From Clostridium fermenticellae (GTDB lineage Bacteria > Bacillota > Clostridia > Clostridiales > Clostridiaceae): DNA of 64,000 nt. Positions 51,646 through 61,695 of the stretch are shown here, piece by piece. How positions within the stretch are numbered: the stretch's first letter is position 1; every line of letters starts with the position of its first letter. The notes under the pieces are model-generated. The model was not told where the DNA came from. It did not search any database and saw only the letters and a program-made list of their open reading frames with translations. The position numbers and the translations under genes were made by a program. The stretch lies in assembly GCF_003600355.1 (NCBI RefSeq), contig NZ_CP032416.1, forward strand, positions 950,183-1,014,182. The letters run 5' to 3'.

Positions 51646-52233
51646 ATGAAAGTTATTTTGGCATCATCTTCTGTTAGAAGACAGAAGTTACTCTATAGAA
51701 TCATAGATGATTTTGATGTAATAGTAAGTAATTTTGATGAGAGCTTAGTCGAATTTGAAGGAGACTGTGCCTATTATGTTATGGAGCTGGCTCAAAAAAA
51801 AGCCGCAAGTGTAGAAAAATATTTAAATAATAAAGCTAATGATAGGAATATAATAGTTGGATGTGATACTATTGTATCCTTTAAAAATAAAATTCTTGGT
51901 AAGCCTGGTGATGAAGAAGAAGCATTTGATATGCTTAAATTATTAAGTGGAAATGTTCATAAAGTGTATTCAGGAATAACTTTGATAGATACACTAAATC
52001 ATAAAATAAAGAAGGATTTTGTCTGTACAGATGTTAAATTTTCTACTTTGTCTGATAGTGACATAGTAAAATACATAAAAAAAGGTGAATGTTTGGATAA
52101 AGCAGGAGCCTATGGTATTCAAGGATATGGTGGATTATTTGTAGAGGAAATTCACGGATGTTATTACAATGTTGTGGGATTGCCTTTAAATAAGCTGTCT
52201 AAAATGTTTAGGAGTATGGGGGTAAATCTATAA
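51646..52233 (+). CDS. maf: Maf-like nucleotide pyrophosphatase
   Basis: A 195-residue house-cleaning enzyme that hydrolyses dTTP, UTP or modified nucleotides, linked to septum formation in Bacillus. The signature LASSSVRRQKLL at the N-terminus, VGCDTIVSF, LGKPGDEEEA and AGAYGIQGYG are present. ATG 51646 is chosen since GAAGGGTGG lies upstream; a GTG at 51634 overlaps that site. It heads the maf-radC-mreBCD cluster typical of Firmicutes. Confidence 0.94.
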   Translation: MKVILASSSVRRQKLLYRIIDDFDVIVSNFDESLVEFEGDCAYYVMELAQKKAASVEKYLNNKANDRNIIVGCDTIVSFKNKILGKPGDEEEAFDMLKLLSGNVHKVYSGITLIDTLNHKIKKDFVCTDVKFSTLSDSDIVKYIKKGECLDKAGAYGIQGYGGLFVEEIHGCYYNVVGLPLNKLSKMFRSMGVNL

Positions 52234-52246
52234 AGAGGTAATTTAT

Positions 52247-52924
52247 ATGGGAAGAATTGTGGATTTATCTAAAAGTGAGAGACCTCGCGAGAGACTCATG
52301 AAATATGGGGCAAAAGTATTATCAAATGCTGAACTTTTGGCGATAATATTGAGAACTGGAAGTAAAAAGGAGAATATAGTAGAATTAAGTAATAGGGTCA
52401 TAAAAGAAAGTGGAGGACTTAATGGTCTTCTTACTTCTGATTTAGAAGCCTTTCGAAACCTTTATGGAATAGGGAAGGCTAAAGCTGCGCAGATATTAGC
52501 TGTGGCTGAGATATCTAAGAGGTTTAACTCATATAAAGATGGTTCTGAGTATAAAATACTAAAATCATTTGATGCAGCTAATCTTGTAATGAGTGAAATG
52601 AGCAGCCTAAAGCAGGAACATTTGATGACTATATTACTAAATACAAGAAATATCGTAATATGTGTTGAGGATATTTCAATTGGAGATTTAAATTCCTCAA
52701 TAGTACATCCACGTGAAGTATTCTGCGAAGCTATCAAAAAAAATAGTGCTTCAATTATAGTATGTCATAATCATCCTTCTGGCGATCCCTCGCCAAGTAG
52801 TGAAGATTTGAATATAACTTATAGATTAAAAGAGTGTGGTAAAATTTTAGGAATTAATTTATTAGATCATTTGATTATAGGTAATGGTAAATATATTAGT
52901 TTAAAGGAAAAAGGAATATTGTAG
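52247..52924 (+). CDS. radC: RadC family protein (JAB/MPN domain)
   Basis: A 225-residue protein. A helix-hairpin-helix half (about 30-90: LSNAELLAIILRTGSK, LYGIGKAKAAQILA) is followed by an MPN+ metalloprotease-type domain with the metal site H174, H176 and D187-like residues in CHNHPSGDPSPSSED. Its cellular role is unresolved despite the name; a DNA-repair role has been disputed. It lies 13 bases after maf, as in Bacillus. Confidence 0.93.
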   Translation: MGRIVDLSKSERPRERLMKYGAKVLSNAELLAIILRTGSKKENIVELSNRVIKESGGLNGLLTSDLEAFRNLYGIGKAKAAQILAVAEISKRFNSYKDGSEYKILKSFDAANLVMSEMSSLKQEHLMTILLNTRNIVICVEDISIGDLNSSIVHPREVFCEAIKKNSASIIVCHNHPSGDPSPSSEDLNITYRLKECGKILGINLLDHLIIGNGKYISLKEKGIL

Positions 52925-52948
52925 TTATGTATTGAAAGGAGAAAAATA

Positions 52949-53965
52949 ATGGGATTATTTGGCATATCACGAGATATGGGAATAGATTTAGGAACAGCAA
53001 ATACTTTAATATATGTGAAAGGCAAAGGAATATTATTGAGAGAGCCATCAGTTGTGGCTATAAATAACGAGGCAAAAAAAGTTTTAGCGGTAGGAGCCGA
53101 AGCTAAAGAGATGATAGGAAGGACTCCAGGAAATATAGTTGCTATTAGACCTCTTAAAGATGGTGTAATTGCCGATTTTGACGTTACACAGACTATGCTT
53201 AGGAAATTTATTGAGAAAATAAGTCCAAAATCTGCATTTACAAGTCCGAGAATAGTTATATGTTTTCCTTCAGGTGTAACAGAAGTTGAAAAGAGAGCTA
53301 TAGATGAAGCTACAAAGCAGGCTGGGGCAAGAGATGTACTACTTATGGAAGAGCCTATGGCAGCCGCTATTGGTGCTGGACTTCCTGTAAACGAACCAAC
53401 TGGAAGTATGATTGTTGATATTGGTGGAGGTACTACAGAGGTAGCAGTCATATCCCTTGGTGGAATAGTTACAAGTAAATCTTTAAGAATAGCAGGAGAT
53501 GAATTAGATCAAGCAATAGTAAGCTATATAAAGAAAGAGTATAATCTAGCAGTAGGAGAAAGAACTGCAGAAAATGTTAAGATACAGCTCGGATCAGCAT
53601 TTAAATTAGAAAAGGAAGAAGAAAAGTCTATGGAAATAAGAGGAAGAGATTTAATATCAGGACTTCCTAAAGTTATAAATATAACAGAAACTGAAGTAAG
53701 AAGTGCATTAAGTGAAGCAGTGTATTCAATAATTGATTCTATAAAAACTACTCTTGAGAAAACACCTCCAGAATTGGCTTCAGACATTATGGATAAAGGT
53801 ATAATGCTTGCTGGCGGGGGTGCGATGCTTAGTGGACTGGATTTACTTATAAATAAGGAAACTCACATGCCTGTTCATACAGCGGAATCTCCTCTTGACT
53901 GTGTTGCACTTGGTGCTGGCAAAGCACTTGATACTATAGATAAGATAATAGCAAGTAGAAAATAA
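52949..53965 (+). CDS. mreB: Rod-shape determining protein MreB
   Basis: A bacterial actin that forms membrane-bound filaments directing lateral wall synthesis. The 338-residue protein has the phosphate-1 loop ([17 protein letters not shown]), [14 protein letters not shown], the phosphate-2 loop ([20 protein letters not shown]) and the adenosine motif ([14 protein letters not shown]). GAAAGGAG precedes the ATG. It is followed by mreC after 5 bases. Confidence 0.96.
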   Translation: MGLFGISRDMGIDLGTANTLIYVKGKGILLREPSVVAINNEAKKVLAVGAEAKEMIGRTPGNIVAIRPLKDGVIADFDVTQTMLRKFIEKISPKSAFTSPRIVICFPSGVTEVEKRAIDEATKQAGARDVLLMEEPMAAAIGAGLPVNEPTGSMIVDIGGGTTEVAVISLGGIVTSKSLRIAGDELDQAIVSYIKKEYNLAVGERTAENVKIQLGSAFKLEKEEEKSMEIRGRDLISGLPKVINITETEVRSALSEAVYSIIDSIKTTLEKTPPELASDIMDKGIMLAGGGAMLSGLDLLINKETHMPVHTAESPLDCVALGAGKALDTIDKIIASRK

Positions 53966-53970
53966 TAATT

Positions 53971-54816
53971 ATGAAGATATTTAAGAATAAACTGGCAGTA
54001 GCAATTGTAGTACTGTCAGTTACATTTTTAATTTTAATTACACAGGGATTTAGGAGAAATAAATTACCTTTTTTAGAAAATGGCATAGGTGTTGCCTTTA
54101 ATCCAGTTCAAGGCACGATATATAAATTTAATAATGGTGTTAAAGACTTTGTGGGTTTTATATTTAATTTTTCTGATGTAAAGGATGAAAATGAACAGCT
54201 AAAAAAGAAAAATAGCGAACTTCAAAATAAATTAGTAGAGTATAATTCACTTAAGAATGAAAATAATGATTTGAGAAAAATGTTGAATTTTAAGAATCAA
54301 AATTCACAATATGATTATCTAGGATGTGACATAATAGGTAAAAGTGGTGACGGAGTTTTAGATCAGTTTGTTATAAATAAGGGAACTAAGAATGGAATTA
54401 CAAAACAAATGATAGTTGCAGCTCCAGATGGTTTAGTTGGACAGATAACAAGTATTGGGTCTAATTGGTCTATAGTACAGACATTGTCCAATGAGAATAT
54501 AGCTGTTAGTGCAACTATAGAGAGTACAGATGAAAATAGCGGTGTAGTTAAAGGGTATAAAAACAGTGATAATAAATTACTTGCACAGTTATGTTATCTA
54601 CCTGAGGATTCTACTGTAAAAAAAGGCGATGTTATATTGACATCAGGTCTTGGAGGATTTTATCCAAAGGGAATAAGAATAGGTTCAGTAATAGGTATCG
54701 AGGAAGATAAGGGAAAAGTAATGAAAAATGCTATAGTACAGCCATACGTTGATTTTAATAAACTTAACAATGTTTTTGTCGTTATACCTAAAAATAAAAT
54801 AGATGTGAAATATTAG
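53971..54816 (+). CDS. mreC: Rod-shape determining protein MreC
   Basis: A 281-residue bitopic protein. The membrane helix spans about 8-25, a coiled coil about 68-105 (ENEQLKKKNSELQNKLVEYN), and the rest is the extracytosolic beta-barrel region (GLVGQITSIGSNWSIVQTL, DVILTSGLGGFYPKGIRIG). It scaffolds the elongasome. No clear ribosome binding site precedes the ATG, so translation probably depends on mreB. Confidence 0.94.
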   Translation: MKIFKNKLAVAIVVLSVTFLILITQGFRRNKLPFLENGIGVAFNPVQGTIYKFNNGVKDFVGFIFNFSDVKDENEQLKKKNSELQNKLVEYNSLKNENNDLRKMLNFKNQNSQYDYLGCDIIGKSGDGVLDQFVINKGTKNGITKQMIVAAPDGLVGQITSIGSNWSIVQTLSNENIAVSATIESTDENSGVVKGYKNSDNKLLAQLCYLPEDSTVKKGDVILTSGLGGFYPKGIRIGSVIGIEEDKGKVMKNAIVQPYVDFNKLNNVFVVIPKNKIDVKY

Positions 54817-54827
54817 GGTGATATGAT

Positions 54828-55319
54828 ATGAAAAAAGTATTGATTTTATTATTGCTGTCAATATTGTTATTTATGCTGGATAATGTACTTATGCCATTTA
54901 TATCTATAAGAGGGGCATATCCAAATCTGCTTTTAGTTTTTATAATTTCGTACTCGATTATAAATGGAAGTTGGGAAGGAATGTGGATTGGTACATTATG
55001 TGGTATGCTGCAGGATGTTTATTTTTTGAATGGTTTTGGCATAAATGCATTCACAAATATGATTGTATGTATATTAGCTGGGTTTATAGGAAACAGTATA
55101 CTTAAACAAAAGATGATTATGCCAGTTATGACTTGCTTTGCCTTGAGTATTTTAAAGGGAATAATGGTTTTTGTGATATTGTATATAGGCAAGGTGTACA
55201 GCAGTTTCGGGAATGTGTTTATTATAGGTATATACAGTTTAATTATATCAATTGTTATGTATAAAGGTGTGTATAGGCTTTGCCAAAAGCCATATATGGA
55301 AAGGCGATGGAGATTTTAG
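54828..55319 (+). CDS. mreD: Rod-shape determining protein MreD
   Basis: A 163-residue integral membrane protein with five or six predicted helices, next to mreC. The N-terminal MKKVLILLLLSILLFMLDN and the segment GSWEGMWIGTLCGMLQDV match the family pattern. It links MreC with the PBP2/RodA synthase. The gene starts 11 bases after mreC. Confidence 0.9.
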   Translation: MKKVLILLLLSILLFMLDNVLMPFISIRGAYPNLLLVFIISYSIINGSWEGMWIGTLCGMLQDVYFLNGFGINAFTNMIVCILAGFIGNSILKQKMIMPVMTCFALSILKGIMVFVILYIGKVYSSFGNVFIIGIYSLIISIVMYKGVYRLCQKPYMERRWRF

Positions 55320-55334
55320 AGGAATGGTGATTTC

Positions 55335-58007
55335 ATGAAAATCGATAAAAAGAATGGTATCAATAGATATGCAGCGCTAATAACTATAATGGTTTTAATC
55401 TTTGTTTCTATTTTATCCAGGATAATTTTTCTTCAGGTAGTAAAGGGAGAGGATTATAAAGCAAAGGCAGATAGCAATTCTATAAGAGAAATTCCTGAAA
55501 CTGCACCTAGAGGAAAGATTCTTGATACTAATAACAAGGTGCTTGCAACTAATACACAAAGTTATGTTCTGGTATATAATCAAACTGATGAGATAGATCA
55601 AACATTTTTTCAGACTATGGACAAGGTGTTTAAGATTCTGGATGAAAATGGAGAAACTCAGAAAGATGATTTTGAATTAAAGATAAATCCATATAGATTT
55701 GAATTTAGAAGTGACGATCCAAAAACTCAAAAAAATCTTGAATTGAGATTTAAAAAGGATAGAGGTATGGATTCATATGTGCAGAAAAAATTATTCGGAG
55801 ATAAGAGTACAGATAAACTTACTACTGAAGATAAGGCAAAAATCGACGAAGAGTTGCTTAAAATAACCCCTGAGGAAACATTTAAATTTCTGGTGAAAAA
55901 ATATAATATAAATAGTTCTAAGTATTCCCTTGAGAAACAGAGAAGGTTTATGATAATAAAAGATACTGCTAAAATGAACAGTTTTTCAGGATATAAACCG
56001 GTAACTGTTGCCAGCAATATAAAGAGAAGTACCGCTTTGATTTTTTTACAGATGTTAAATGAGCTTCCTGGAATTGATGTCGATACACAGCCAATTAGAA
56101 CGTATCCGTATGGTGAAGTTGGATCTGCATTTTTAGGTTATATATCTAAGATAACATCTGACGATGAAAAATACAGTGAAAAAGGATATGACACAAGTAC
56201 GGATTATATAGGTGCCGCAGGTCTTGAAGCTTCATATGAGGATAGACTAAAAGGTTCTAAAGGTGGTAAAATTGTTAAACTCAATAAGCAGGGAAGAATA
56301 ATTCAGGAACTTGGCAGCAGAGATTCTTATCCCGGTCAGAGTTTAAAACTCACTATAAACGAGGAAGTTCAAGCAGCTGCAGAAAAGGCACTTGATACAA
56401 AAATGTCAGAATTAAGAGCTAACCCTTCTGCACAGCAGCGTTCCAATACAGCTAATGCAACAAGAGGAGCCGCAGTTGTTTTAGATGTGAATACAGGTGG
56501 TGTTTTGGCACTTGCAAGCAGGCCGGGGTATGATCCAAATTTGTTTTCTACTCCCGGAAGTCTAAGTACAGATTTATATAACCAATTTTTTAATCCTGAT
56601 CTTAAAGCATTTGGTAAGAATTATATAGAACAAAGGGGATTAATGGCATATTATCCTGGTGAAACAGAAGATGAAGTTTTGAATACATTGTTTCCTGTGG
56701 ATAAAAGTATAAAAAATAATACTACCGTAAGGAAGGATCCTTATGATATATATGCGAAACCACTTTTTGATTATGCGACTCAGTCACTTATACCTCCAGG
56801 ATCTACATTTAAACCTATGACTGCCATTGCAGGACTTCAGGGTGGTGTTATAACACCTGGTTTTGTGGTGGATGATGAAGGAATATTTGATAAAGGTGGA
56901 GGAAATTATACACGCTTTACTTTGGATGGAGCAAATGGACCAGTTGACCTTATAAGTGCCATTCAAAAATCGAGTAATCCATACTTTATGACAGTAGGTG
57001 GACTTATAAAAAAAGCATTAGGCAGCGATGGACTTGCTAAATATGCATGGAAATTTGGACTTGGTGTCCCACCTACTTCTGATGAAAAACCATCAACTGG
57101 CATAGAAATACCTGAAGCATTTGGCCAGGTGTATAATATGTGGTCTATGAAAAATTTGTATGCTAGTACGTATTTATATAAGACAATGCAAACGCTAAAG
57201 TCTGGTGGTGACAATGGATATAAATTTACCCCTATTGATCTGTATGATAATGATAATGATTCTAGTAAGGTAAAGGATATAAAGAAAAAGCTTAAAGAAT
57301 CAATACAGGGTTCAATAAAAGATGGAAGTAAATCATTTAATAAGGATACGTATAATGAGTTAATAACTAATTTAGTGAAAGAAGATCCTCAATATAAAGA
57401 TAAAGGTATATCAGATAAAGACATAAAATCAATGATATCGTGTATATATTATACAACGGTTTCTGATGCAAATAGCCAGATAAATGTTACAGCTCCAATG
57501 TATGATGCTGCTATAGGTCAGGGTATGAATCAATTTACCCCTCTCCAAATTGCTAATTATATTGCGACTATTGCAAATGGTGGCACTAGATATAAAATTC
57601 ATCTTGTAGATGAAATTTTGGATCCAAATGGAAAGGTTATTGAACAAAACAAACCAGAGGTTATAGAGAAAACTGGAATCAGTGCTGAGAACCTGGCGGC
57701 AGTTAAATCAGGAATGGCTGCTGTTAATGAAAAAGGTACTGCAGCAGGTGCATTTCAAAGTTTTTCTATACAGACAGCAGGAAAAACTGGTACAGCCAGT
57801 ACTAATAATCAAGAGGCTGTTGGCAGGACTGACTATTCAGTATATGTTGGATTTGCACCACTTGATGATCCTAAGATAGCTGTATGTATTGTAATGTTTG
57901 ATGGTGGTCAGGGAGCCCAAAGTGCATATGTGGCTAGAGATATATATTCCGCATATTTTCATCTGAATGATGGTTCAGATTCTGGAACTAGCAGTACCGG
58001 CCAATAA
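55335..58007 (+). CDS. mrdA: Penicillin-binding protein 2 (elongasome transpeptidase)
   Basis: A class B PBP of 890 residues, the transpeptidase partner of RodA. A single N-terminal membrane helix (about 13-33) is followed by the dimerisation domain and the transpeptidase domain with STFK (S490), SSN (546-548) and KTG (817-819). It is about 200 residues longer than common PBP2 proteins: there is extra sequence in the N-terminal region (about 115-195) and a charged insertion of about 100 residues between SSN and KTG. The SG/T-rich tail ends the protein. A strong terminator follows. Confidence 0.93.
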   Translation: MKIDKKNGINRYAALITIMVLIFVSILSRIIFLQVVKGEDYKAKADSNSIREIPETAPRGKILDTNNKVLATNTQSYVLVYNQTDEIDQTFFQTMDKVFKILDENGETQKDDFELKINPYRFEFRSDDPKTQKNLELRFKKDRGMDSYVQKKLFGDKSTDKLTTEDKAKIDEELLKITPEETFKFLVKKYNINSSKYSLEKQRRFMIIKDTAKMNSFSGYKPVTVASNIKRSTALIFLQMLNELPGIDVDTQPIRTYPYGEVGSAFLGYISKITSDDEKYSEKGYDTSTDYIGAAGLEASYEDRLKGSKGGKIVKLNKQGRIIQELGSRDSYPGQSLKLTINEEVQAAAEKALDTKMSELRANPSAQQRSNTANATRGAAVVLDVNTGGVLALASRPGYDPNLFSTPGSLSTDLYNQFFNPDLKAFGKNYIEQRGLMAYYPGETEDEVLNTLFPVDKSIKNNTTVRKDPYDIYAKPLFDYATQSLIPPGSTFKPMTAIAGLQGGVITPGFVVDDEGIFDKGGGNYTRFTLDGANGPVDLISAIQKSSNPYFMTVGGLIKKALGSDGLAKYAWKFGLGVPPTSDEKPSTGIEIPEAFGQVYNMWSMKNLYASTYLYKTMQTLKSGGDNGYKFTPIDLYDNDNDSSKVKDIKKKLKESIQGSIKDGSKSFNKDTYNELITNLVKEDPQYKDKGISDKDIKSMISCIYYTTVSDANSQINVTAPMYDAAIGQGMNQFTPLQIANYIATIANGGTRYKIHLVDEILDPNGKVIEQNKPEVIEKTGISAENLAAVKSGMAAVNEKGTAAGAFQSFSIQTAGKTGTASTNNQEAVGRTDYSVYVGFAPLDDPKIAVCIVMFDGGQGAQSAYVARDIYSAYFHLNDGSDSGTSSTGQ

Positions 58008-58040
58008 TATAGATATTTGGGCTGTAAACTCTATATAAAG

Positions 58041-58071
58041 TGACAGGTTATATGCTATAACCTGTCATTTT
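58041..58071 (+). terminator. mre/mrdA operon terminator
   Basis: A perfect 12-bp stem (TGACAGGTTATA and complement), 3-nt loop, then TTTT. Confidence 0.85.
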
Positions 58072-58229
58072 AATTTTAAAAGATTAATACTTTACATTAA
58101 TGGTAAATTATATCGTAAAATGATCACTTTTTATGTTAAAATATAATATATAGTACAAATTACTAAAAGGAATTACAGGTACTGTGTTGAAATATAAATA
58201 AAATAGGTGACTTTTATTGGAGGTCTAAT

Positions 58230-58862
58230 ATGTTGGAGGATAGTATAATAATTAAAGGTAATAAAGAGGGCATTAATGCAGTTATAAATATCAATAAATT
58301 TAAAGATTTTGATGAAATGCTCGAAACTTTAATTGGCAAGTTATCAAGAGGAAAAGTTTTTTATAAAGGTGCTACCCTTAAAATAACGACTGAACTTAAG
58401 TATATCAACCAAAAAGAATTCCGTAAATTGAAGGATGTGCTATTTGAAGAGTTTCTCATAAAAGATTGTATACTAGAAGATAGTAAAGAGAAAAAAGTTA
58501 AGGTATTTACAGGAATTTATGAAGGACGTACTAAGTTTTTGAGAAGAACTGTGAGAAGTGGTCAAATTGTAAACTATAACGGCAACATAGTTATAATAGG
58601 AGATGTTAACGCAGGTGCAGAAATATATGCAGGTGGGAATATTATTATATTAGGGGCTTTAAAAGGATATGTTCATGCGGGATTTGGAGGTAATATAAAA
58701 GCGCTAGTAGCTGCCTTTTATCTTCAACCTGAAATACTTCAGATAGCAAATGTGATGACAAGGTCACCAGAAGACAATGTTAAACCTCAATATCCAGAAG
58801 TTGCTAGAGTTAAAGGTGATACAATAATTGTAGAACCATATTTACCTAATAAATTTATATAA
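58230..58862 (+). CDS. minC: Septum site-determining protein MinC
   Basis: An inhibitor of FtsZ at cell poles. The 210-residue protein has an N-terminal domain (about 1-95) and the C-terminal beta-helix (about 105-205) with [20 protein letters not shown] and [20 protein letters not shown], which binds MinD. GGAGG lies 9 bases before the ATG. It begins the minCDE cluster. Confidence 0.94.
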   Translation: MLEDSIIIKGNKEGINAVININKFKDFDEMLETLIGKLSRGKVFYKGATLKITTELKYINQKEFRKLKDVLFEEFLIKDCILEDSKEKKVKVFTGIYEGRTKFLRRTVRSGQIVNYNGNIVIIGDVNAGAEIYAGGNIIILGALKGYVHAGFGGNIKALVAAFYLQPEILQIANVMTRSPEDNVKPQYPEVARVKGDTIIVEPYLPNKFI

Positions 58863-58876
58863 TGGAGGTATTTTAA

Positions 58877-59674
58877 ATGGGAGAAGCTATTGTAGTGACG
58901 TCAGGCAAAGGTGGGGTTGGAAAAACTACTACCACAGCCAATGTTGGTACAGCATTAGCGTCATTTGGGAAAAGTGTAGTAGTAGTAGATGGAGATACAG
59001 GACTTAGAAATCTTGATGTTTTAATGGGACTTGAGAATAGAATCGTGTTTACATTAATAGATGTAGTTGAGGATAAATGTAGATTGAAACAAGCTCTCAT
59101 AAAAGATAAAAGATTATCTAATCTTTACTTACTTCCGACTGCTCAAACTAGAGATAAAAATGATGTTAGTCGGGAACAGATGACAAATCTGATACATGAA
59201 TTGAAAAGGGATTTTGACTATGTAATTATAGACTGTCCAGCTGGTATTGAGCAGGGGTTTGAAAATGCTGTAATTGGAGCGGATAGAGCATTGATTGTAG
59301 TAAATCCGGAAGTTACATCTGTAAGAGATTCTGATAGAGTTATAGGAAAACTAGATTCAAAAGGACTAGAGAATCATCAACTAATAATAAATAGAATAAA
59401 TTATGATATGACTAAAAGTGGAGAGATGCTTGACATTAATGATATATTGGATAGTCTTGCAATAGAACTTATAGGTGTTGTACCTGATGATAGAAGTATT
59501 ACTGTATCTACGAATAGGGGAGAACCGATAGTTTTAGATAATAAGGCAATGTCGGGACAGGCATTCAGAAATATAGCTAAGAGAATAATGGGAGAAAAGG
59601 TTCCACTCATGAATTTAGAGTCAATCAATGAAGGTTTTTTTTCAGCTTTGAAAAAGCTATTTCATATAAAATAA
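58877..59674 (+). CDS. minD: Septum site-determining ATPase MinD
   Basis: A ParA/MinD ATPase of 265 residues. The deviant Walker A (SGKGGVGKTTT, K11 and K16), DGDTGLRNLDVLMG and the Walker B (FDYVIIDCPAGIEQGF) are present. The last residues (EGFFSALKKLFHIK) form the amphipathic membrane-targeting helix. It recruits MinC and is driven off by MinE. A TGGAGG site precedes the ATG. Confidence 0.97.
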   Translation: MGEAIVVTSGKGGVGKTTTTANVGTALASFGKSVVVVDGDTGLRNLDVLMGLENRIVFTLIDVVEDKCRLKQALIKDKRLSNLYLLPTAQTRDKNDVSREQMTNLIHELKRDFDYVIIDCPAGIEQGFENAVIGADRALIVVNPEVTSVRDSDRVIGKLDSKGLENHQLIINRINYDMTKSGEMLDINDILDSLAIELIGVVPDDRSITVSTNRGEPIVLDNKAMSGQAFRNIAKRIMGEKVPLMNLESINEGFFSALKKLFHIK

Positions 59675-59687
59675 AGGAGGGAATAAT

Positions 59688-59951
59688 ATGGATTTGTTCA
59701 AAATATTTTCTTCAAAGCCTTCCCCAAAAGAAGTAGCTAAAGAACGTTTAAGATTAATATTAATACATGATAGATCAAGTGTTTCACCAGAGTTATTGGA
59801 ATCAATAAAAGAGGATATTCTAGAAGTGCTTTCGAAGTATGTAGAGATTGATTCTGGAGAAATTGACGTAAAAATGACGAAAATGGAAGAAATAGATGGC
59901 GATTCTCCAGCTTTAATTGCTAGTATTCCGATAAAAATGACGAAAAGATAG
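59688..59951 (+). CDS. minE: Cell division topological specificity factor MinE
   Basis: An 87-residue protein. It begins with the membrane-binding helix (MDLFKIFSSKPSPKEVAKER) and contains the MinD-contacting strand/helix (RLRLILIHDRSSVSPELLES) and the dimerisation domain. The presence of MinE, rather than DivIVA alone, implies oscillating Min control, as in other cluster I clostridia. A terminator follows 16 bases after the stop. Confidence 0.94.
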   Translation: MDLFKIFSSKPSPKEVAKERLRLILIHDRSSVSPELLESIKEDILEVLSKYVEIDSGEIDVKMTKMEEIDGDSPALIASIPIKMTKR

Positions 59952-59966
59952 AAAAAGCTATTTAAG

Positions 59967-59992
59967 GCTATGTAAATTACATAGCTTTTTTT
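59967..59992 (+). terminator. min operon terminator
   Basis: An 8-bp stem GCTATGTA/TACATAGC, 3-nt loop, seven T. Confidence 0.8.
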
Positions 59993-60003
59993 CATGATTG
60001 TGG

Positions 60004-60009
60004 TATAAT
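60004..60009 (+). promoter_or_regulatory. -10 box of rodA
   Basis: TATAAT preceded by TGTGG, 27 bp before the rodA ATG; no good -35 box. Confidence 0.4.
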
Positions 60010-60036
60010 CATATTTATATTGGAGGGATAAAATTT

Positions 60037-61155
60037 ATGTTGCAAAAAGTTACTGTTAATAAAAAGCTTGTAAAAGAATTAGATTTTTGGTCAATTATTG
60101 TAGTAATAGCTTTAGTAGTATTTGGATCTCTCAATATTTATAGTGCTACGCATATGAAGTCAGGTACATATTATCTTAAGGCTCAGCTTATATGGCTTGT
60201 TGTTGGACTGTTGCTTATATGTGTCATTTTGTTATTCGACTATTCCTTAATAAAGAATTATGCTAATATAATATATTGGTTTGGTATTTTTTTGCTTATA
60301 CTAAATGATACTTTATTCAAGGTTACTGTAAATGGTGCATCATCATGGATGAAAATAGGTCCTATTCAGCTTCAGCCATCCGAATTTGCGAGACTTGGGA
60401 TGATTATAATGATTGCAAAACAGCTTGATGACATGGAGGGAAATATCAATAATATAAGAAATTTTGTCAAGCTTACAATATATGCTTTAATACCTATGGT
60501 TCTTATAGTAATTCAACCAGATATGGGGATGACTATGATTTATTTCTTTTCCGTTCTCGGAATGTATTTTATATCTGGATTGAATCTTAAAATTATTGGT
60601 GGTGGTATGGCAGGACTTGTTGGTCTTGTTGCTATTATATGGAATTCCCCATTGATGGAACAATATTGGAAAACCAGGCTTACATCATTTCTGAATCCAG
60701 AATCGGATGAACTTGGATCCGGGAATCAACTTATATCATCGCTTATAGGAATAGGCTCGAGCGGATTCTGGGGCAAGGGATTTTTAAAGGGTACACAAGT
60801 AGGAGGAGGATTTGTTCCAGAAGATCACACAGATTTTATATTTTCAGTAGTTGGAGAAGAGTGGGGAATTGTGGGAGCAGCCTTTCTTGTGATTTTATAT
60901 TTTATACTATTATATAGATTTGTTAAGATATCGAGAGAATCAAAAGATATTTTTGGTTCAGTACTGTGCATTGGTATAGTTGCTTCTATGTTGTTTTCGA
61001 TACTTCAGAATATTGGAATGACTATAGGAATTATGCCTATAACAGGAATAACTCTTCCATTTATGAGTTATGGAGGAAGCTCAATGATGACTAATTTTAT
61101 AGGATTAGGTTTGATTTTAAGTGTTGGTATGAGAAGAAAGAAAATTAATTTTTAG
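60037..61155 (+). CDS. rodA: Rod shape peptidoglycan polymerase RodA (SEDS family)
   Basis: A 372-residue SEDS glycosyltransferase with ten predicted membrane helices. Signatures include GASSWMKIGPIQLQPSEFAR, VIQPDMGMTMIYF, FVPEDHTDFIFSVVGEEWGI and TGITLPFMSYGGSSMM. It polymerises lipid II together with the PBP2 encoded 2 kb upstream. ATG 60037 follows TGGAGGG; the frame open to 59998 lies upstream of this site and overlaps the promoter. mgsA follows 12 bases after the stop. Confidence 0.95.
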   Translation: MLQKVTVNKKLVKELDFWSIIVVIALVVFGSLNIYSATHMKSGTYYLKAQLIWLVVGLLLICVILLFDYSLIKNYANIIYWFGIFLLILNDTLFKVTVNGASSWMKIGPIQLQPSEFARLGMIIMIAKQLDDMEGNINNIRNFVKLTIYALIPMVLIVIQPDMGMTMIYFFSVLGMYFISGLNLKIIGGGMAGLVGLVAIIWNSPLMEQYWKTRLTSFLNPESDELGSGNQLISSLIGIGSSGFWGKGFLKGTQVGGGFVPEDHTDFIFSVVGEEWGIVGAAFLVILYFILLYRFVKISRESKDIFGSVLCIGIVASMLFSILQNIGMTIGIMPITGITLPFMSYGGSSMMTNFIGLGLILSVGMRRKKINF

Positions 61156-61167
61156 GGGGAAATGTTT

Positions 61168-61539
61168 ATGAAAATCGCATTTGTTGCACATGATAAAAAA
61201 AAAGATGATATTGTTGATTTTGTGAAAAGATATGAAGATGTGTTTAAAAATCATGAAATTTTTGCGACAGGAACTACAGGAAAGCTCATAAATGAAATAG
61301 TTGGTTTAAAAGTACATAGATTTCTCTCAGGTCCTATGGGAGGAGATCAAGAAATTGGAGCAAGGGTAGCTGAAGGAAAAATGGATTTTGTAATTTTTTT
61401 AAGAGATCCGCTTACATCACAACCTCATGAACCAGATATTTCTGCGTTGCTTAGAATATGTGATGTTCACTGTATTCCACTTGCTACTAATCTTGGATCA
61501 GCAGAAGTTTTTGCAAAAGCTCTTAAAAATCATAAATAA
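61168..61539 (+). CDS. mgsA: Methylglyoxal synthase
   Basis: It converts dihydroxyacetone phosphate to methylglyoxal, a bypass of lower glycolysis under phosphate limitation. The 123-residue protein shows [44 protein letters not shown] and [15 protein letters not shown] with the catalytic Asp. ATG 61168 is chosen: AGGGGGAA ends 6 bases before it, while the ATG at 61162 is too near. It lies in the rodA transcript, an arrangement also found in other Firmicutes. Confidence 0.95.
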   Translation: MKIAFVAHDKKKDDIVDFVKRYEDVFKNHEIFATGTTGKLINEIVGLKVHRFLSGPMGGDQEIGARVAEGKMDFVIFLRDPLTSQPHEPDISALLRICDVHCIPLATNLGSAEVFAKALKNHK

Positions 61540-61555
61540 TAATATGAAAAATGTG

Positions 61556-61590
61556 AATCCTAGCAATAAAGAGTTGTTAGGATTTTTATT
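61556..61590 (+). terminator. rodA-mgsA terminator
   Basis: An 11-bp stem (AATCCTAGCAA with TTGTTAGGATT, one G-T pair) followed by TTTTTATTATT. A 29-codon ORF over it is not credible. Confidence 0.75.
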
Positions 61591-61695
61591 ATTAACAAAA
61601 CTTTTAGATTTGCTGGATAAGTATGCTATTTAAAAAACTCGTCATTTATTGTACAATATTGAAAGATATATTTTTTAGAAAGGGAAGGTTTGAGC

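Noticed and set aside
61544-61633. 29-codon ORF after mgsA
   Set aside because: It lacks a ribosome binding site and lies over the rodA-mgsA terminator hairpin.
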